Source: Prorocentrum cordatum (taxonomy: Eukaryota; Sar; Dinophyceae; Prorocentrales; Prorocentraceae). Taken from it: a DNA stretch of 64,000 nucleotides. The translations under genes and the position numbers were made by a program. The DNA lies in assembly GCA_963575745.1 (NCBI GenBank), contig CAUYUJ010010391.1, positions 338,281 to 402,280 of the forward strand, read 5' to 3'. Numbering within the stretch: the first letter of the stretch is position 1; each line of letters starts with the position of its first letter. This document shows, piece by piece, positions 21,990 to 33,269 of this stretch. A model generated the notes under the pieces. It made no database searches. It saw only the letters and a list, made by a program, of their open reading frames with translations, and had not been told where the DNA came from.

Positions 21990-22830
21990 AGTCGCAGGCT
22001 GGCGCTCTTGAGCGGAATCACCGTCTGCGCTGACGGAGCCTGCCGCGCGAAGATGGCGACGTGGTCGATGTGAGTGGCGCACCGAACCCCGTGGAATGTC
22101 GGCCCAACCTCGAAGTCGCTCGTCGCCACTCTGGGCGCGAACCTCTCGAGCAACTCTAGCATCTTGTCGGCTGCGTAGTGCTGGACCTGGCGCCCGTGCG
22201 GTCCAAGAGTGGGCGAGTCCACCTGATCGTAGACCTGCGCACCTCGCTGGCGAATGCCCAGTCCGCCGTTGAGGTCGAAGCCAAAGCAGAGAGCGGAGCG
22301 CCCTCGAGCCCAGGTGAGGGTCTGCTCGACCCAAGTGCATATCGCATCGACAGTGTCCCTGTATGCTGCATGCGCGGTGCCCATCGTGACCGACTCGGCT
22401 GCACTTCGACGGCTCGACGGTCTCGGCGGAAAATAAGCCATCGGCACCAGGATATCAAACCGTCCGCTGCGAAGGCGTGTCAGAGAAACTCTGCCCCTTA
22501 GCTTCGCTGGAACTGGAGGAATGTCGACCACGTGCGGCGTACGGAAGACCCGCTTGCGTAGCAAGATGGTACAGCCGCAACTCTTGTTCGTGTAGGGGCT
22601 GGGGCTCCAGCCAAAACGCAGGGCAGTATGAAAGGGCAGCGGCGTCCGAAGAGTGTCGACATCCCGTCGCTTCTCTCCTGTCCCGCTCAGACATACCACG
22701 TCTACATTGCGAAATTCGGCAGGAAATGTCGCATAGCCTCTCCTGTGAACTCGCATTCCGGGCATTCCAGTGGACAGACTGCACCACCCCGAACTATTCC
22801 AGAACACCCCAGATACACAGCACATCATAC
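21990..22830 (-). pseudogene. LINE apurinic-like endonuclease domain
   Basis: The frame has NVDVVCLSGTGEKRRD, DILVPMAYFPPR, CFGFDLNGGLG (about 22,262-22,295) and THIDHVAIF (about 22,051-22,075). These correspond in order to the conserved blocks of exonuclease/endonuclease/phosphatase domains (GDxN-like and SDH-like). The Gly of GDxN is Phe here (FDLN) and SDH appears as IDH. A frameshift near 21,980 separates it from the linker. Confidence 0.65.
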
Positions 22831-23189
22831 ATAAAACAGCACAGCAGCGACGCCGCCAGGAGCCGCCACCTCACCGCGGGAAGAGGGCGCGCCGCCATGC
22901 GGGGCGCGGAGCATGAATGCGCATCAGTTGACGCCTGCCGCCCCTGAATCACCGCCTCGGGCAGGGGGGGGGGGCAGGATGAGGAAGGGGAGGAGGAGGA
23001 GGGGAACACTGAGACGGGCGAAAAACAACACACAGCAAACAAACGCTGACAAGGAGGAAGGAGGGGGGCAGCAGAAGTAGCGAAAAACAAGCAGGGACGA
23101 AAGGGCGGTCGGGGGTGGTCGGGGTCGTCGGCGTCGTCGTCGCCGCGGCCAGGGCAACGGGGATCGTCGTCGTCGTCGTCGAAAACGGA

Positions 23190-23450
23190 TCAAGAGGCCC
23201 CAAAGACGCCTCCAAGAGATGGGGGACCCGGGCGGACATTTCGAGCTCTCGGCCCCGAGACGCCCCCAAGGCCCCCCCCCAGAGGCCCCCAGGAGGCCAC
23301 ACGAGCCCCCCCAGGAGGCCACACGAGCCACCCCAGAGACCCCCAAGAGGCCCCCTGAGAGGCTCCCAAGAGGCCCCAAAACTGCTCTCCAAGAGGCCCC
23401 CGAGAGCGCCCCGAAAAGACCACAAGAAGCACCCCCGAGAACTCTGACTC
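23190..23450 (+). repeat. Degenerate CCAAGAGGCCCC array
   Basis: It includes AGCTCTCGGCCCCGAGA (near 23,244), a core shared with the array at about 59,117 in the same orientation. Confidence 0.75.
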
Positions 23451-23479
23451 ACACCCAGGCACGGTGGCGGGGTGGACCG

Positions 23480-23675
23480 AAGGCCATTCGATTGGATTCC
23501 AACTGGATCGCATGAGGATTCCAACATGATTCAAGAAACCTCTCCAGGATGCGAGCTGGATTCCAGTACGATTCCTAGGCTCGGATCAAATTTCCGAAAG
23601 GATCCCAATCTCATCCCATCCGGATTCCACCTAGGCCCAAGTAAAATCCGAATCGGATTGCAATCGGATTCCGTC
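23480..23675 (+). repeat. Degenerate GGATTCCAATC array
   Basis: Same motif and orientation as 15,840-16,300. It is followed by a (GTC)n run at 23,672-23,738. Confidence 0.8.
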
Positions 23676-23789
23676 GTCGTCGTCGGCGGCGTCGTCGTCG
23701 TCCTCGTCGTCGTCGTCGTCGTCGTCGTCGACTTCGGCGGGCCCTCGCAGCCCCCCCCCGTCACCCTCACCCCTACGGGGATTTTGGAC

Positions 23790-23917
23790 GGATTTATTTA
23801 TATATAGCAAAATACCCCCAACACAAATTCACAAGTACAAAAAAACTAAGCAGAAATGGTCGCCATACTATTTTCTGCTATTCTTGAATATTCCTCCTGT
23901 AGAGGGACATGCCCGAC
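23790..23917. mobile_element. MITE-like element, 3' part
   Basis: It ends GAATATTCCTCCTGTAGAGG followed by GACATGCCCGAC (to 23,917), matching the right end of the copies at 25.3 and 63.0 kb. The left GTCGGGC terminus is absent. Confidence 0.6.
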
Positions 23918-24039
23918 TCCTCTTCTCATCCTCTGAGTCCCACCGTCCCCCTCGCGGTGCGAAACGATACCGCTCGGCGGCGTCCCCCCCTCGGAGATAC
24001 TTGATCAGTTTGAGAATTTGGAGTGCTAGCGATAACGCA

Positions 24040-24490
24040 GGGAGGATTGATACTTGCATCTCGCGGTTACTTGGGCGATTTCGGAAACCCTGAACCCAAA
24101 ATCGTTGTCATCTCTTGGGGGGCACATCTTTTACTTCCGCCGCCTTCCGCCGGCTTCCGCTGGCGGAGGCGGCCTCGTTCTACTTCCGCCGACCTTCCGC
24201 CGCGGAAGATATGACAACTCCGGCGATCCTCGAAGGCAAGGCCCTTTTTGGAACACCTCACGTGTACCCATGGGGTCCTAGCCAAGAGATCCTGACCGCA
24301 AGAATCTGGGTATGAACATGGCCGCCCACAGAAGGCCTAGGGAGGGTTGACACTTGCATCTCACGGTTACGCCCACCCACGGGGTCTTGGCCAAGAGATC
24401 CTGACCGCAAGAATCTGGGTATGAACATGGCCACCCACGGAAGACACGAGTCCAAACTGCGGGCAAAGCTTGTGCCCATATCCACTGCAG
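24040..24490. repeat. 109-bp tandem repeat plus related half-unit
   Basis: The block CCAAGAGATCCTGACCGCAA and AATCTGGGTATGAACATGGC begins near 24,272 and again near 24,381. A partner phrase ACTTGCATCTCxCGGTTAC occurs near 24,050 and 24,352. Confidence 0.85.
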
Positions 24491-24897
24491 CTTGGGGGTT
24501 CGGGCGCTCCCTTCCCCAGACAACCGAGGAGCACCGGACATGGATGAAAACCAGGCCCCCATACCAGAGGCTCGAACCTCATCCACATTCGGCCCTGCGG
24601 CGCCCCCCCCCCGCGAAAGCCCAAGACGCCCCCGGATATGGACACACATGTTGCCCGCACACGCGCGCGGACGTCTTTTCAGGACCCTCTCAGTAAGGGC
24701 TCCGCAGCGCCCCGCGGCGGGGCGCTGTAGCCCGCCTAACGCGTGGACGCCTCGCCGCCCTCCGCCGGCGGTGCCGCCGCCGCTCCCCCTCCTGCCAGCC
24801 TTCGGCCGGCCTGCCCCCGTGGGCGCGGGGGGCGCGCACGGGGCGAGGCGCTCCCCGGAGCGCCCCGCAGGCTCTCGGCGCCGGGCGAGGGGGGGAA

Positions 24898-24955
24898 GTG
24901 AGGAGGAGGAGGAGGAGGAGGAGGAGGAGGAGGAGGAGGAGGAGGAGGAGGAGGC
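24898..24955. repeat. (GGA)n microsatellite
   Basis: About 19 GGA units. Confidence 0.95.
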
Positions 24956-25252
24956 CTTCTCGGCAGGCTCGGCAGCCCACCGGCCTCCTGGGAAGTTCTC
25001 GCTGGGCCCCCGGTCTAGGACGGACGAGCTCCTCTCAGACGGCGCGAAGGCTTCCCAGAAGTCCCGCCGCCTTCCGAAAAGGCCTTCCCCTTCTCACTTC
25101 CCCCCCTCGCTCGCCGCCGGTGTCTGCCGCTCACGGGCCTGATGACCGCTCCGCGCCGTCCTTCTCCTCCGCGCTGTCCTCCAGAGGCGCCGCCGGTCCT
25201 CGGCCGGCGACGAGAAGAGGGGCAAGGGGCAGGGGGGGGAGGGAAGCGTTCG

Positions 25253-25407
25253 GTCGGGCACGTCCTCCTACAGGCGGGTTTCGGAGGGAAAGCGAAGATA
25301 GCCAAAACGAATACGCAGAACATTGTCATACATCGTCCAGAAGTCGTCCGCAAACTATGTTTGGACTCGTTTTGCATATTCCTCCTGTAGAGGGGACATT
25401 TCCCGAC
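25253..25407. mobile_element. MITE-like element with terminal inverted repeats
   Basis: The left end is GTCGGGCACGTCCTCCTACA followed by GGCGGGTTTC; the right end is ATTCCTCCTGTAGAGGGGAC followed by ATTTCCCGAC. The ends are inverted copies with a few mismatches. Length is 155 bp. No clear target duplication is visible. Confidence 0.75.
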
Positions 25408-26090
25408 TGCGGCCCTGAGCTGCGGCCCTGAGAGGGCGACCTGAGAGGGCGGGGGACTCGGTGTCTTCGCGAGCACAGCAGGAACCCGACCACAAGGAGC
25501 CCTCCTCGGGAAGCCCAGCCCGGAGCCCCCGGGGCGTCCCCTGTGCTCTTCGGTGTGGGAGCGCCACGCTTCTCCACAGACGAGCCTTTGAGGCCCAGGA
25601 CACCCAGGGCGCCCTGGAGGCAGGCAGGGTGCCTCTTGGCATGGGCTTCCGCTGCACATCGGCCCCTCCGAGCCCAGGCGCGCCCCGCGCGCCACTCTGG
25701 CACGACGGGGGGGCGCCTCGGGAGGCGCTCCCCCCCCTCCGGACCCTGCCCGAGGGGCAGCGGTGGGGGGGGGGACTGGCTCGGAGGGGGGAAGCATCGA
25801 GGGAGGCATCGAGCTGGAGTTGGCGATGCATCGACAGGCCCCCCATAGCGAAATCGCACGGTCCTGGGCAGGGTGAACTATCGGGCCCCCTGTGGGCTAG
25901 CAGTAGGCGACCGGGACGATCTGGGCACCTCTGGAACGCTCTCGGCGAGGCGCAGTTGCTGGAACGCATCACGAGGCTGGAAAACCGCCGAGATGTTACG
26001 CGAAAGCGCCCGAAACCCCCGCATTTCAAGTCTCGAAAACCTGAGCCGACCTCCCCCCCCCCCTCCCCTTAGCGACGCCCCTGGATGCCC
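25408..26090. other. No supported gene
   Basis: GC-rich frames are open on both strands but carry no domain or splice pattern. Confidence 0.35.
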
Positions 26091-26270
26091 CTCATTTGAA
26101 CTCCGCCGCACCGACGCCGACGGCGGCGACGGCCGCGACGCCGCCGCCCTGCGCGACGAAGCCAGACACCAGCTGCTCCAGCAGCCGCTGGCCGCGCAAC
26201 AGCTCGCGCACGCCCTCCAAGACCTCGTCGGGCGTTTCGAAATGAGGGGAGGGGGGGCGGAAAGGCATTT
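26090..26270 (-). CDS. Weak candidate exon
   Basis: The frame reads HFETPDEVLEGVRELLRGQR, then LLEQLVSGFVAQGGGVAAVA and VGVGAAEFK. The composition is protein-like in a Pro/Arg-biased neighbourhood. No family or splice confirmation. Confidence 0.25.
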
Positions 26271-26659
26271 TTCGTGCACCCTCGGGGCCCATTCCTGCAA
26301 ACTCTCGATGTCCCCTCCCCATTTGTCCCCCCCCCCCCCCCTTGCGAAGCGCCCGGACCTCGTCGAAGCAAGAGCCGCTCGGCGGCGCCGGCTCCAGTCG
26401 GCGCTGGCCTCAGCACACCCGCAAACCAGCAGTGCTCGCGTGCTGGAAGAATCCCACCAGCCCTCTGGGCGTAGGTGGTTTAGACCGTTTCCTCTTCCAC
26501 ACCTCCCTTCTCCCCTCCGGGGAGGGGTTTACCCCTCCCCCTTACCCCCTCCCCCTCAACTCGCCTGGACATCGTTTCTGGATGGACTGGTGGTGATACG
26601 CGAAGCCTCTGGGGGCCCCCGCAAGGTCCTTTGGACCGTCCAAGAACGGCTCGGTTTCG

Positions 26660-26800
26660 GTCGGGCCTGTCCCCCTACAGGGGGATTTTGAAAGAAAAAT
26701 GAAAAGCACCCCCAAAATACCCCAGAATGGTTTAAAACAAACGCCTCCAAAATAGTCCCCAAATCATGTTTTGATCATTTTTGAATTTTCCCCCTGTCTG
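26660..26800. mobile_element. MITE-like element, right end decayed
   Basis: It begins GTCGGGCCTGTCCCCCTACA followed by GGGGGATTTT. The right end reads TGAATTTTCCCCCTGT and then loses the GCCCGAC terminus. It lies about 115 bp left of the giant element. Confidence 0.6.
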
Positions 26801-26916
26801 TTTTCAAGCTGTTTCCAACCATGTCTGTATGGCCCCGGCTAACTGCAAGCTAACACTTCTATTAATTCGCGGGCCCAGCGGGCCAAAAGCGTGCTGAGAT
26901 CTCCTCTAACTGCATC

Positions 26917-26925
26917 GGAATACTT
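26917..26925. other. Target-site duplication, left copy
   Basis: GGAATACTT immediately precedes the left terminal inverted repeat; an identical 9-mer follows the right one. Confidence 0.85.
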
Positions 26926-27163
26926 TGGGTAGGTCCTACTGAGGAGGCTTGGTGTTCCCAGCTTCCCTTCCAACAACCACCCCCCAGGGTATGTTTGGAT
27001 GAGTTCTAAGCCTACGAGGCCTACTACAAAATGAACTCCTAACCTACGAGACTACAGAAAAACTCACTACTATATATCTGCGCGCTGATATTATCAAGCC
27101 ACTTCCCCTCATTATCTGAATCCCCTCTCCCACGCAGTGAAATCATCCGACTTCACGGCTCCT
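26926..27163. repeat. Left terminal inverted repeat
   Basis: It contains TTCCCTTCCAACAACCACCC, GAGTTCTAAGCCTACGAGGC and TGATATTATCAAGCCACTTC, all present inverted at the right end. It ends at ACTTCACGGCTCCT. I count roughly a dozen mismatches and small gaps over 237 bp. Confidence 0.9.
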
Positions 27164-28582
27164 TTCTGTTCGTGGCTCCTCCCTCCCCCAACTCGTTTCT
27201 TTCTCCTATTGTCGCCCTGCTCGCATGGCGCGCGCGCGGGAGGGAGGGGTGCGCATGTTGTTCTCACCGAGCGGCCCTGCCGACGTCTGCTGCTCGTCGG
27301 GCCAGGGGCAAGCAGGCGACGGCAAAAGGGAGAGTGGAGCAACGACGCGAGGATCAAAGGATAGGGCGAGAATCGAACTCAGGAGAGGGACGACGATGAC
27401 GACTGAGACAAAGACGAGGGAGGTGATGATAACGCGAGAACGAAGAGTATCTAAATGCGCTTAGGAACGGGCGAAGAAGAGAAAGGCAGGGGGCATTCGA
27501 ACGTGGAGTGTGAACCAAAGCTGGGCGATGAATCCCACATACAGAAGTGAAGGATCAAACCAACGAGTGTAGGAAAGACGAGCGAAGGATGACAAGAGGA
27601 TGCTGGACATGGAAGGAGGGGGGGCTGGCATTATAGCAGGGCCGAGCGCCCATGGCATCCAAGCCTGGGCAAAAAAAAACAATCATGGGCGCAGTGTCGC
27701 ATGGTGTCTTCCGCTTCTTCTTGGCAACTCGTTACACGCCAGTCGAAAGAAGTAAATAGAAACATGAAGTAGGAAGGCGTTGGGAGTAGATTGGGCTCCG
27801 CCTCACCCTGGTGGTGGGAGATTGGAGGAGTTGGCCATCGATTCTTGAAGTAAGAAGGCGCTTGAAATAGATTGGGATCTGGGGGTCCACGAATGCCTAC
27901 GTTCAAAGACCGGCGGGCATCCGTGCCCTGCCCCCTCCCCCACCACTCTCGCACGCCCTCCCCTCTTCATCGCTACTTTCCCCCCCCCTTGCTACCTTCC
28001 CTGAGCTCTCCACTACCACTTGCGCCACCTCCCCATGCAGCGCCAGCGTCCGTCATTGCTCCTCCTCTTGCTCATCCTACCTGTGTCGTCGTCTTGTTTG
28101 CTTTCATCTCTCTCTGTGTGTATGTATCTCTATCTCCCCCCCATTCCCCTGGCACGCGCGCTGCGGCCCTCGCCCCCGCCAACAGCGAGAGCGGCTCCAC
28201 AAGCCCCACCTCACTTGTGGATGAAGGAGGATGCCAGATCCCTGCCGGCGCCTCGAGGGGGGGGGGGCGACGTGACGGAGCGACGCGACGACGACGAAAC
28301 GACGAGGAAGAGGAGAGGAGGATGAGGGATGAGAAGAAGGGAAGGATGAGGAGGTTGGCGAGGAGGATGAGGGATGATGAAGAGGAGGATGAGGGATGAG
28401 GAAGAGGATGAGGAAGATGTGGAAGGGGGGGATGATGAGGAGGAGGAATGAAGGAGGAGGGTGAGGAGGACGAGGGATGAGGAAGAGGAGGCAAAGGAGG
28501 AAGAGGGATGAGGTGGGGGAAGTGGGCGAGGGGGGTGAGGATGAGGATGAGAAGAAGGATGAGGATGCCTGTCCCTCTTCTG
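27164..28582. other. Left subterminal non-coding region
   Basis: It holds the subterminal repeat (27,735-27,910) and a GGA/GAT-rich tract (28,260-28,560). No protein-like frame apart from a short one inside the repeat. Confidence 0.5.
27735..27910. repeat. Subterminal direct repeat, left copy
   Basis: It shares TACACGCCAGTCG, ATGAAGTAGGAAGGCGTTGG, AGAAGGCGCTTGAA and GATTGGG with 56,915-57,085 in the same orientation. Confidence 0.8.
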
Positions 28583-28725
28583 CTTCGTGAACTTGAAGTC
28601 GTCGAACCAGAAGCGCTCCCTGTAGAGCTCGCTCTGCTGGTCCACGTACAGGTTCTTGTGCTCATCGATCTCGACCAGGCTCGGTACTAAGTACTGGTAC
28701 CTCCGCCCGATGGCATCTGGGATCA
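28583..28725 (-). CDS. Exon of an unrecognised cargo gene (leftmost)
   Basis: The frame reads DAIGRRYQYLVPSLVEIDEH, then KNLYVDQQSELYRERFWFDD and FKFTKQKRD. A good acceptor (pyrimidine tract, then CCCAG|ATGCC) fits the upper border. It is the last coding piece before the left subterminal region; a stop is not reached in frame, so it presumably splices on or ends in the GGA tract. Confidence 0.5.
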
Positions 28726-28935
28726 TGATAGAGGTCAGAGGGGATGCACTGAGCAGCCAAGCAAACATGTGGCACATGAGAAACTGCAAAGCAACATCGC
28801 GTACACCACGTGGTTGGACGACAGGAAAACAGAGGGTGAGGGGGGCGCCTGAACGACACGAGATGACACATAGCAGATCCAAGGATGGGAGCAGAAAAAA
28901 ACACACAATGGCCAACATCCCCATCCCAGCCCCAC

Positions 28936-29021
28936 TTTCCGCTGTCGTTGCCGATGCCGGCGGTCACGGTCACAGGCATGAACACGATGCGGTGCGTTTC
29001 TTTCATGGCCTCCATCTCCTC
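28936..29021 (-). CDS. Small cargo exon
   Basis: GTAGCAG|GAGG acceptor and AAA|GTGGGG donor enclose EMEAMKETHRIVFMPVTVTA and GIGNDSG. Upstream in the same frame a Thr/Pro/Lys-rich stretch (PPPAKRRKKSR) ends in TAG, so it is not continuous with this exon. Confidence 0.5.
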
Positions 29022-29311
29022 CTGCTACCTGCTCTTCTTCCTGCGCTTGGCAGGGGGTGGGGTTGCCGCTGTGGTGGTGGTCGGCGCGCTGCTCTGGCCG
29101 CCCTGGGACTCCGTCTCCATGGCTTCCTCGGGTCGGGTCGAACAAGGGCCAAGATGGGCGGCGCGGAGCAATCATCTGAGGACATCTCGAGCGGGAGCTG
29201 CCCTTCCATTCCCATTCCCCATCCACCCCCCCCTCTCCGAAAGGCCCGAAAGAAATTCAGTGAAGAGTGAAGATGTCTCGAGCGATTGAGCGCGTTGCGG
29301 TTTCTGTCCTT

Positions 29312-29499
29312 TCACTCCTGCGCCAGCTGCTCCGAGGCGGGGTCGGCGCCAGAAGTATTTTCAGCAGCAGCAGCAGCAGCAGCATCCTTGTCCTCGAAAG
29401 TTTTCTTTGGCCCTATCAACCAAGCCAGACTGCAATTGCTGCGGGCCGCGTTCGCAAGCTGGCTCCCGTCCAAGTCCGCAGACCCCGAATTCGTGGACC
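29312..29499 (-). CDS. Cargo exon ending in a stop
   Basis: CTGAG|GGTCC acceptor, then STNSGSADLDGSQLANAARS, LAWLIGPKKTFEDKD, a run of seven Ala and SGADPASEQLAQE before TGA. It is either a C-terminus or an exon with a non-canonical GA donor (GCGCAG|GAGTG). Confidence 0.45.
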
Positions 29500-29676
29500 C
29501 TCAGCCAGTTGCAGCAGCCACGAGAGAAGAGGAACGTTGGGGAGAAGGGGCAGTCAGCGAGGCAGGGAGGGGGGGGGGAGGAGGGCGGGCCACGCTGGCA
29601 GGAATGGGCGATCGTAGAGCGAGCGCTGACAATTTAGTGCGATCGCAAGGTCGGATGCGGACGGCTGGGCCTCACA

Positions 29677-29817
29677 TTAGACAATGAAGAAGAGAAGTCC
29701 CACATCGACCCCGTCCACTCCCAAGGGCCGATCACTAACAAATCGGTCGGCCAATGGCCCTCGGCGGAATGGCGGAGCCATTGAACAGAACACCGGTAGC
29801 ATGTCGGAGATCTTCTT
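29677..29817 (-). CDS. Cargo exon with stop codon, possible C-terminus
   Basis: After CCTAG|AAGAAG the frame reads KKISDMLPVFCSMAPPFRRG, then PLADRFVSDRPLGVDGVDVG and LLFFIV before TAA. A competing frame (ATGVLFNGSAIPPRAIGRPI) stops sooner. Which one is used decides whether a gene ends here. Confidence 0.4.
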   Translation of the reverse strand, partial: KKISDMLPVFCSMAPPFRRGPLADRFVSDRPLGVDGVDVGLLFFIV

Positions 29818-29938
29818 CTAGGCGTCCGCGGCGCCCTGGCGCGGGGGGGGCGCGCTGGGAGACGGATAAGAGGCAGGATGCAGGATGAGGCAGGGATGGG
29901 CAATGGTTAGAAGAGGCCAGGCGGCAGATGAAAGGGGC

Positions 29939-30081
<143 letters not shown>

Positions 30082-30221
30082 GAGAGAAAGGGACATGCAC
30101 GGAAGACGAGCAAGATGCGATGAGAACCATGACGCTATCTCTCCCTCGTGCCTCCTCCCCTTGCAGTCTGGCCGCCCTCTTGAGACGCTGGATCGATTCG
30201 ACCCCCCTCCCCCTGAAAAAC

Positions 30222-30345
30222 ATTGCGGGCCTCCACGGGCTTCAACGGGAGAAGGAAGTTCTTGCTCAAGTGCGAAGCCACCGACTCGTCGACGACGCGC
30301 CCGTTGAAGGGGAGGGTTGGCCACTTCGCATCCTCTACCAAGTGC
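30222..30345 (-). CDS. Small cargo exon
   Basis: CCCCAG|GCACTT acceptor and GCAAT|GTTTTT donor. The frame reads HLVEDAKWPTLPFNGRVVDE, then SVASHLSKNFLLPLKPVEAR. No family recognised. Confidence 0.55.
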
Positions 30346-30754
30346 CTGGGGAGACAATTCGAGAGCGGGCAATAATTCTTGCATCTTCTGTCAATGCATG
30401 CGCAGATGTTTACACGATGCCTCATCGTTGCACAATCGCGCGCTGCTCAAATATGATAACACATGCAAGCTGACGATCACATCGCATGGACGCTGCGATA
30501 ACACTTACGCTCAAGACTGGCCCAGGCAAACGAAGTAACTAGATTGTAGGACTTGGGCAGGGCATGGCGGCAGCGCGATCGCACAGCGCATGGAGGGTGA
30601 GTCGAAGAGGCATGAGGGATAGAGGGAGGGAGACCAGTGCGAGAAAGCGAGCTGACGACAGCTGCAATAAACGCATCGAACTCGTGAGAAGAAGCAGCTC
30701 GATACCCCTCGCCCCTTCCCTCATCCGTCGCCTCTCGAGTTTCTGGCATTTGAC

Positions 30755-30837
30755 CTCGCCCTTCTCATTCTTCTCTACCTTGATGAACATGTTGGTCTTC
30801 TCCGAGAGCGCGGTTCCCATGGCGCGCAGGTGGAGTT
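30755..30837 (-). CDS. Small cargo exon
   Basis: A C-rich tract then CAG|AACTCC is the acceptor and GGCGAG|GTCAAA the donor; the peptide is ELHLRAMGTALSEKTNMFIK then VEKNEKGE. An internal AAG|GTAGAG is an alternative, shorter donor. Confidence 0.5.
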
Positions 30838-31271
30838 CTGGGGGGGGGGGCGCCGGCGCATCGACCCCCCCTCGTCGCCGTCGCCGCGCTGGCGGAGGTG
30901 CCATCACTGGAGAAGGAGATCGAGGAACACAATGGCCTGTGCTGGGACATGCAGGCGGCCGAGCGCGCATGCCGCATCCTCTTCTACGCATCTCTCCTAT
31001 CTCAAGTCCTCGCGCCCTCGAGCCCACTACCTCTTGTCCAACAAATTACATCTGGTCTCTCCTCGTGTCAAGGTCTCCGCTCTTACTTCATTCCTTTTCT
31101 CGTTCCCCTGCCCAAATTCAGACCTATCCTGCCCTCGTCCCCATGTCCTATTCCGCTCCATCCCCCCTCCCATCAATACCACGGAATGACCTATGCCTAC
31201 ATCATTCTACATCTCATCCAACATAACCCGCAATACAAAACACATCACAGAAACCGCAGTCCTTGGATTAC

Positions 31272-31424
31272 CGTTTGCAATGCGCTCTGTAGCTGATGCT
31301 TGATGTGCGTCGCGATCTTTGGGTCTTTACCAATCTCGCTGGAGCGCTCCAGCTCAACGCACTTCTGCCACCACTCGTTCATGGGCGTGGGCTCCAGCTT
31401 GGCGTCGGTGGCGGCAGCAGCAAC
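31272..31424 (-). CDS. Cargo exon, exactly 51 codons
   Basis: GTGCAG|GTTGCT acceptor and AAACG|GTAATCC donor. The frame reads AAAATDAKLEPTPMNEWWQK, then CVELERSSEIGKDPKIATHI and KHQLQSALQT. Predicted mostly helical. Length divisible by three with clean consensus at both ends makes it one of the best-supported exons. Confidence 0.65.
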
Positions 31425-31664
31425 CTGCACGATCTGAATCGAATTTGCCTGGGCACGGGGCAGGTGGATCGACGACAGCCGACGGTGGACAACCCAGGTC
31501 AGGACAGGAGCCAGACGACAAGATGAGGCAAATATGTTCGCACGCAGCGGCAGCAGCAAGATAAAATCGCACGACCATGGAAAGCACCACATTCTCGCAA
31601 CAGAAACGAACTAGATAGCACGATAACAACGGCAACAACCCATTTGGAGCTGCCGTGGTGCCGG

Positions 31665-31853
31665 CGGAGGGTATTCTTTCGTCAGTTCGGCGAACGCTGG
31701 GTCCAAGGGGGCGTCCGTCTTCATCCTGAGCTGCACGTTCTCGACGTGCGCCTCGAGCCACTCGTTCAGCAGTTTGGTCTTCGTCTCCTGGCCCTTTGAA
31801 AAGAGAACGGCGTTATCGGGCACCTTTGACTTCAAGTTCCACTTGGCGGCCAC
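31665..31853 (-). CDS. Cargo exon
   Basis: GGGAG|GTGGCC acceptor, then AAKWNLKSKVPDNAVLFSKG, QETKTKLLNEWLEAHVENVQ and LRMKTDAPLDPAFAELTKE. The 3' border is uncertain within a Pro-rich end. Confidence 0.55.
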
Positions 31854-32000
31854 CTCCCTCCCAACCCTATGTTCGCAATGGTAGTCGGCGCAACAGAATG
31901 ACGAGGGCCGCATTGACAAGGACGAAGACAACTAATGTTTCTACATAAGAAGCCACGCCAATTCTACGCAATGCGCAAGCATTCCCCAACCCTTAACCAC

Positions 32001-32138
32001 CTGTTTCAGAGCCTCAACCGCATTCGCTGCCTGTATCTGTATCTTGATATTGTCGTGGTCAAGGCAAAACTGCATATAGCTCGCCGTCTCGGCCATGTCC
32101 GAGATCTGTTGCAACTTGGCGACGATGATGTCCACAAT
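32001..32138 (-). CDS. Cargo exon, exactly 46 codons
   Basis: GAGACAG|ATTGTG acceptor and AAACAG|GTGGTT donor enclose IVDIIVAKLQQISDMAETAS, YMQFCLDHDNIKIQIQAANA and VEALKQ. Amphipathic helices are likely. Confidence 0.65.
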
Positions 32139-33269
32139 CTGTCTCACGGAGCGGTTGTGCGGCGCAGCCTGCCCACTCCCATTATCTTGATGCCGCTGCG
32201 TATACATCCATGTATCACGATATCCCTCGCACTTCTCTTATCTCTCACTGCGTCACTTTCTCTTCGGTCTATCCGCATCGGCTGCGCCGAATCCGCTTAT
32301 TGGTTTCATTGGCACTGTTTCGCATGATGTCGGAGGGCGAGTGCGAACGAGCTAGCTAGCTTGATGTTACTCCTATTCCTACTCCTACCCTACTTATCCT
32401 AGGAAGTATGTATCCTTCACCTCCACATCGTCACCCCTCTCCTTCTCCACTGTTTTCTACGCTTGCCCCTCCTACCCTTTTACGGCCCTTCTTCCCAGGA
32501 TTTTCTCAACCAACGCGCGTCACTTCTCGAGGGCCGCTTCGTACTTCCTCTTTGGACTTCGTACTTACTCCCCCCTTTCCTTACACCCTCCCATACCCTC
32601 ACTCCAACGGGGCCCCCCAAACCTTCGAGAGCCTAAACGTCTCGGGAAGGGGTGCAGGAACAATGCGCGAGCATCATTCATCCAGCTGATCATCAGCTGT
32701 GAGCGCCGCGCGGTAACGATCACAGGGGGGCGTCTCCGAGGACGTATCGTATAAATGATTGGGCGAATCTTGGGCAGTGGCAGCGCAGTCCGGTAGCAAG
32801 AGGGAGCCAACAAAGTGTGTAAGATCGAAACATAGGCCGCGAGCATGACAAAGAGGAGGGGGATGGAATTTCCCGAAGATGGTGCGCCCCGATTTCACCC
32901 TCCAGAGCGCTGGAAAACCACTGGAGCAATGCATCGTTCAACCGACGCATGAAACCCCTTCTATGAGGCGGTGGAAGGTTGGAGCTACCTTGCTTAAGAC
33001 CGCCAGTCGTTATCGGGCCGCCACACATTATGTTGACGCCCCATTTCAAACGAAAGTTAATTGTATGCCCATCTTTCAAGCGATCAAGTATGGCACCACA
33101 TTTGTGAAATCAACGTATGTTTGCCCTGGGGTACAGCAGAAGGCACCTCCCTGGACAAAGCCCCCCCCCCTTGGCCCCTGGAGCCGACCGTCGCTCGGTC
33201 TAAGTGTTCTGAGTTGGGGTCAGATGACAAATGAAGGGCCACGCGAGATCGGTTGAAAAAAATATTGCT
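32139..33269. other. Inter-exon interval, nothing supported
   Basis: About 1.1 kb, mostly C/T-rich on the plus strand near 32,340-32,640, without a protein-like frame that I would defend. Confidence 0.4.

Larger units (their letters stand above)
17832..22950 (-). mobile_element. Non-LTR retrotransposon (LINE), frameshifted and truncated
   Basis: Minus-strand pieces follow the order endonuclease, linker, reverse transcriptase, connection domain, Cys-rich knuckle and C-terminal domain across about 5 kb, in changing frames, so the copy is non-functional as written. The 5' ORF1-like part is not visible; the copy appears to start near the endonuclease. The C-terminal frame ends with a stop at 17,832. 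The composition and order match the LINE ORFs I know from dinoflagellates. Poly-A and target-site duplications were not identified. Confidence 0.8.

Noticed and set aside
29740-29817. Alternative frame ATGVLFNGSAIPPRAIGRP in the exon near 29.8 kb
   Set aside because: It stops early; the other frame gives a longer, more protein-like reading from the same acceptor, though this is not certain.
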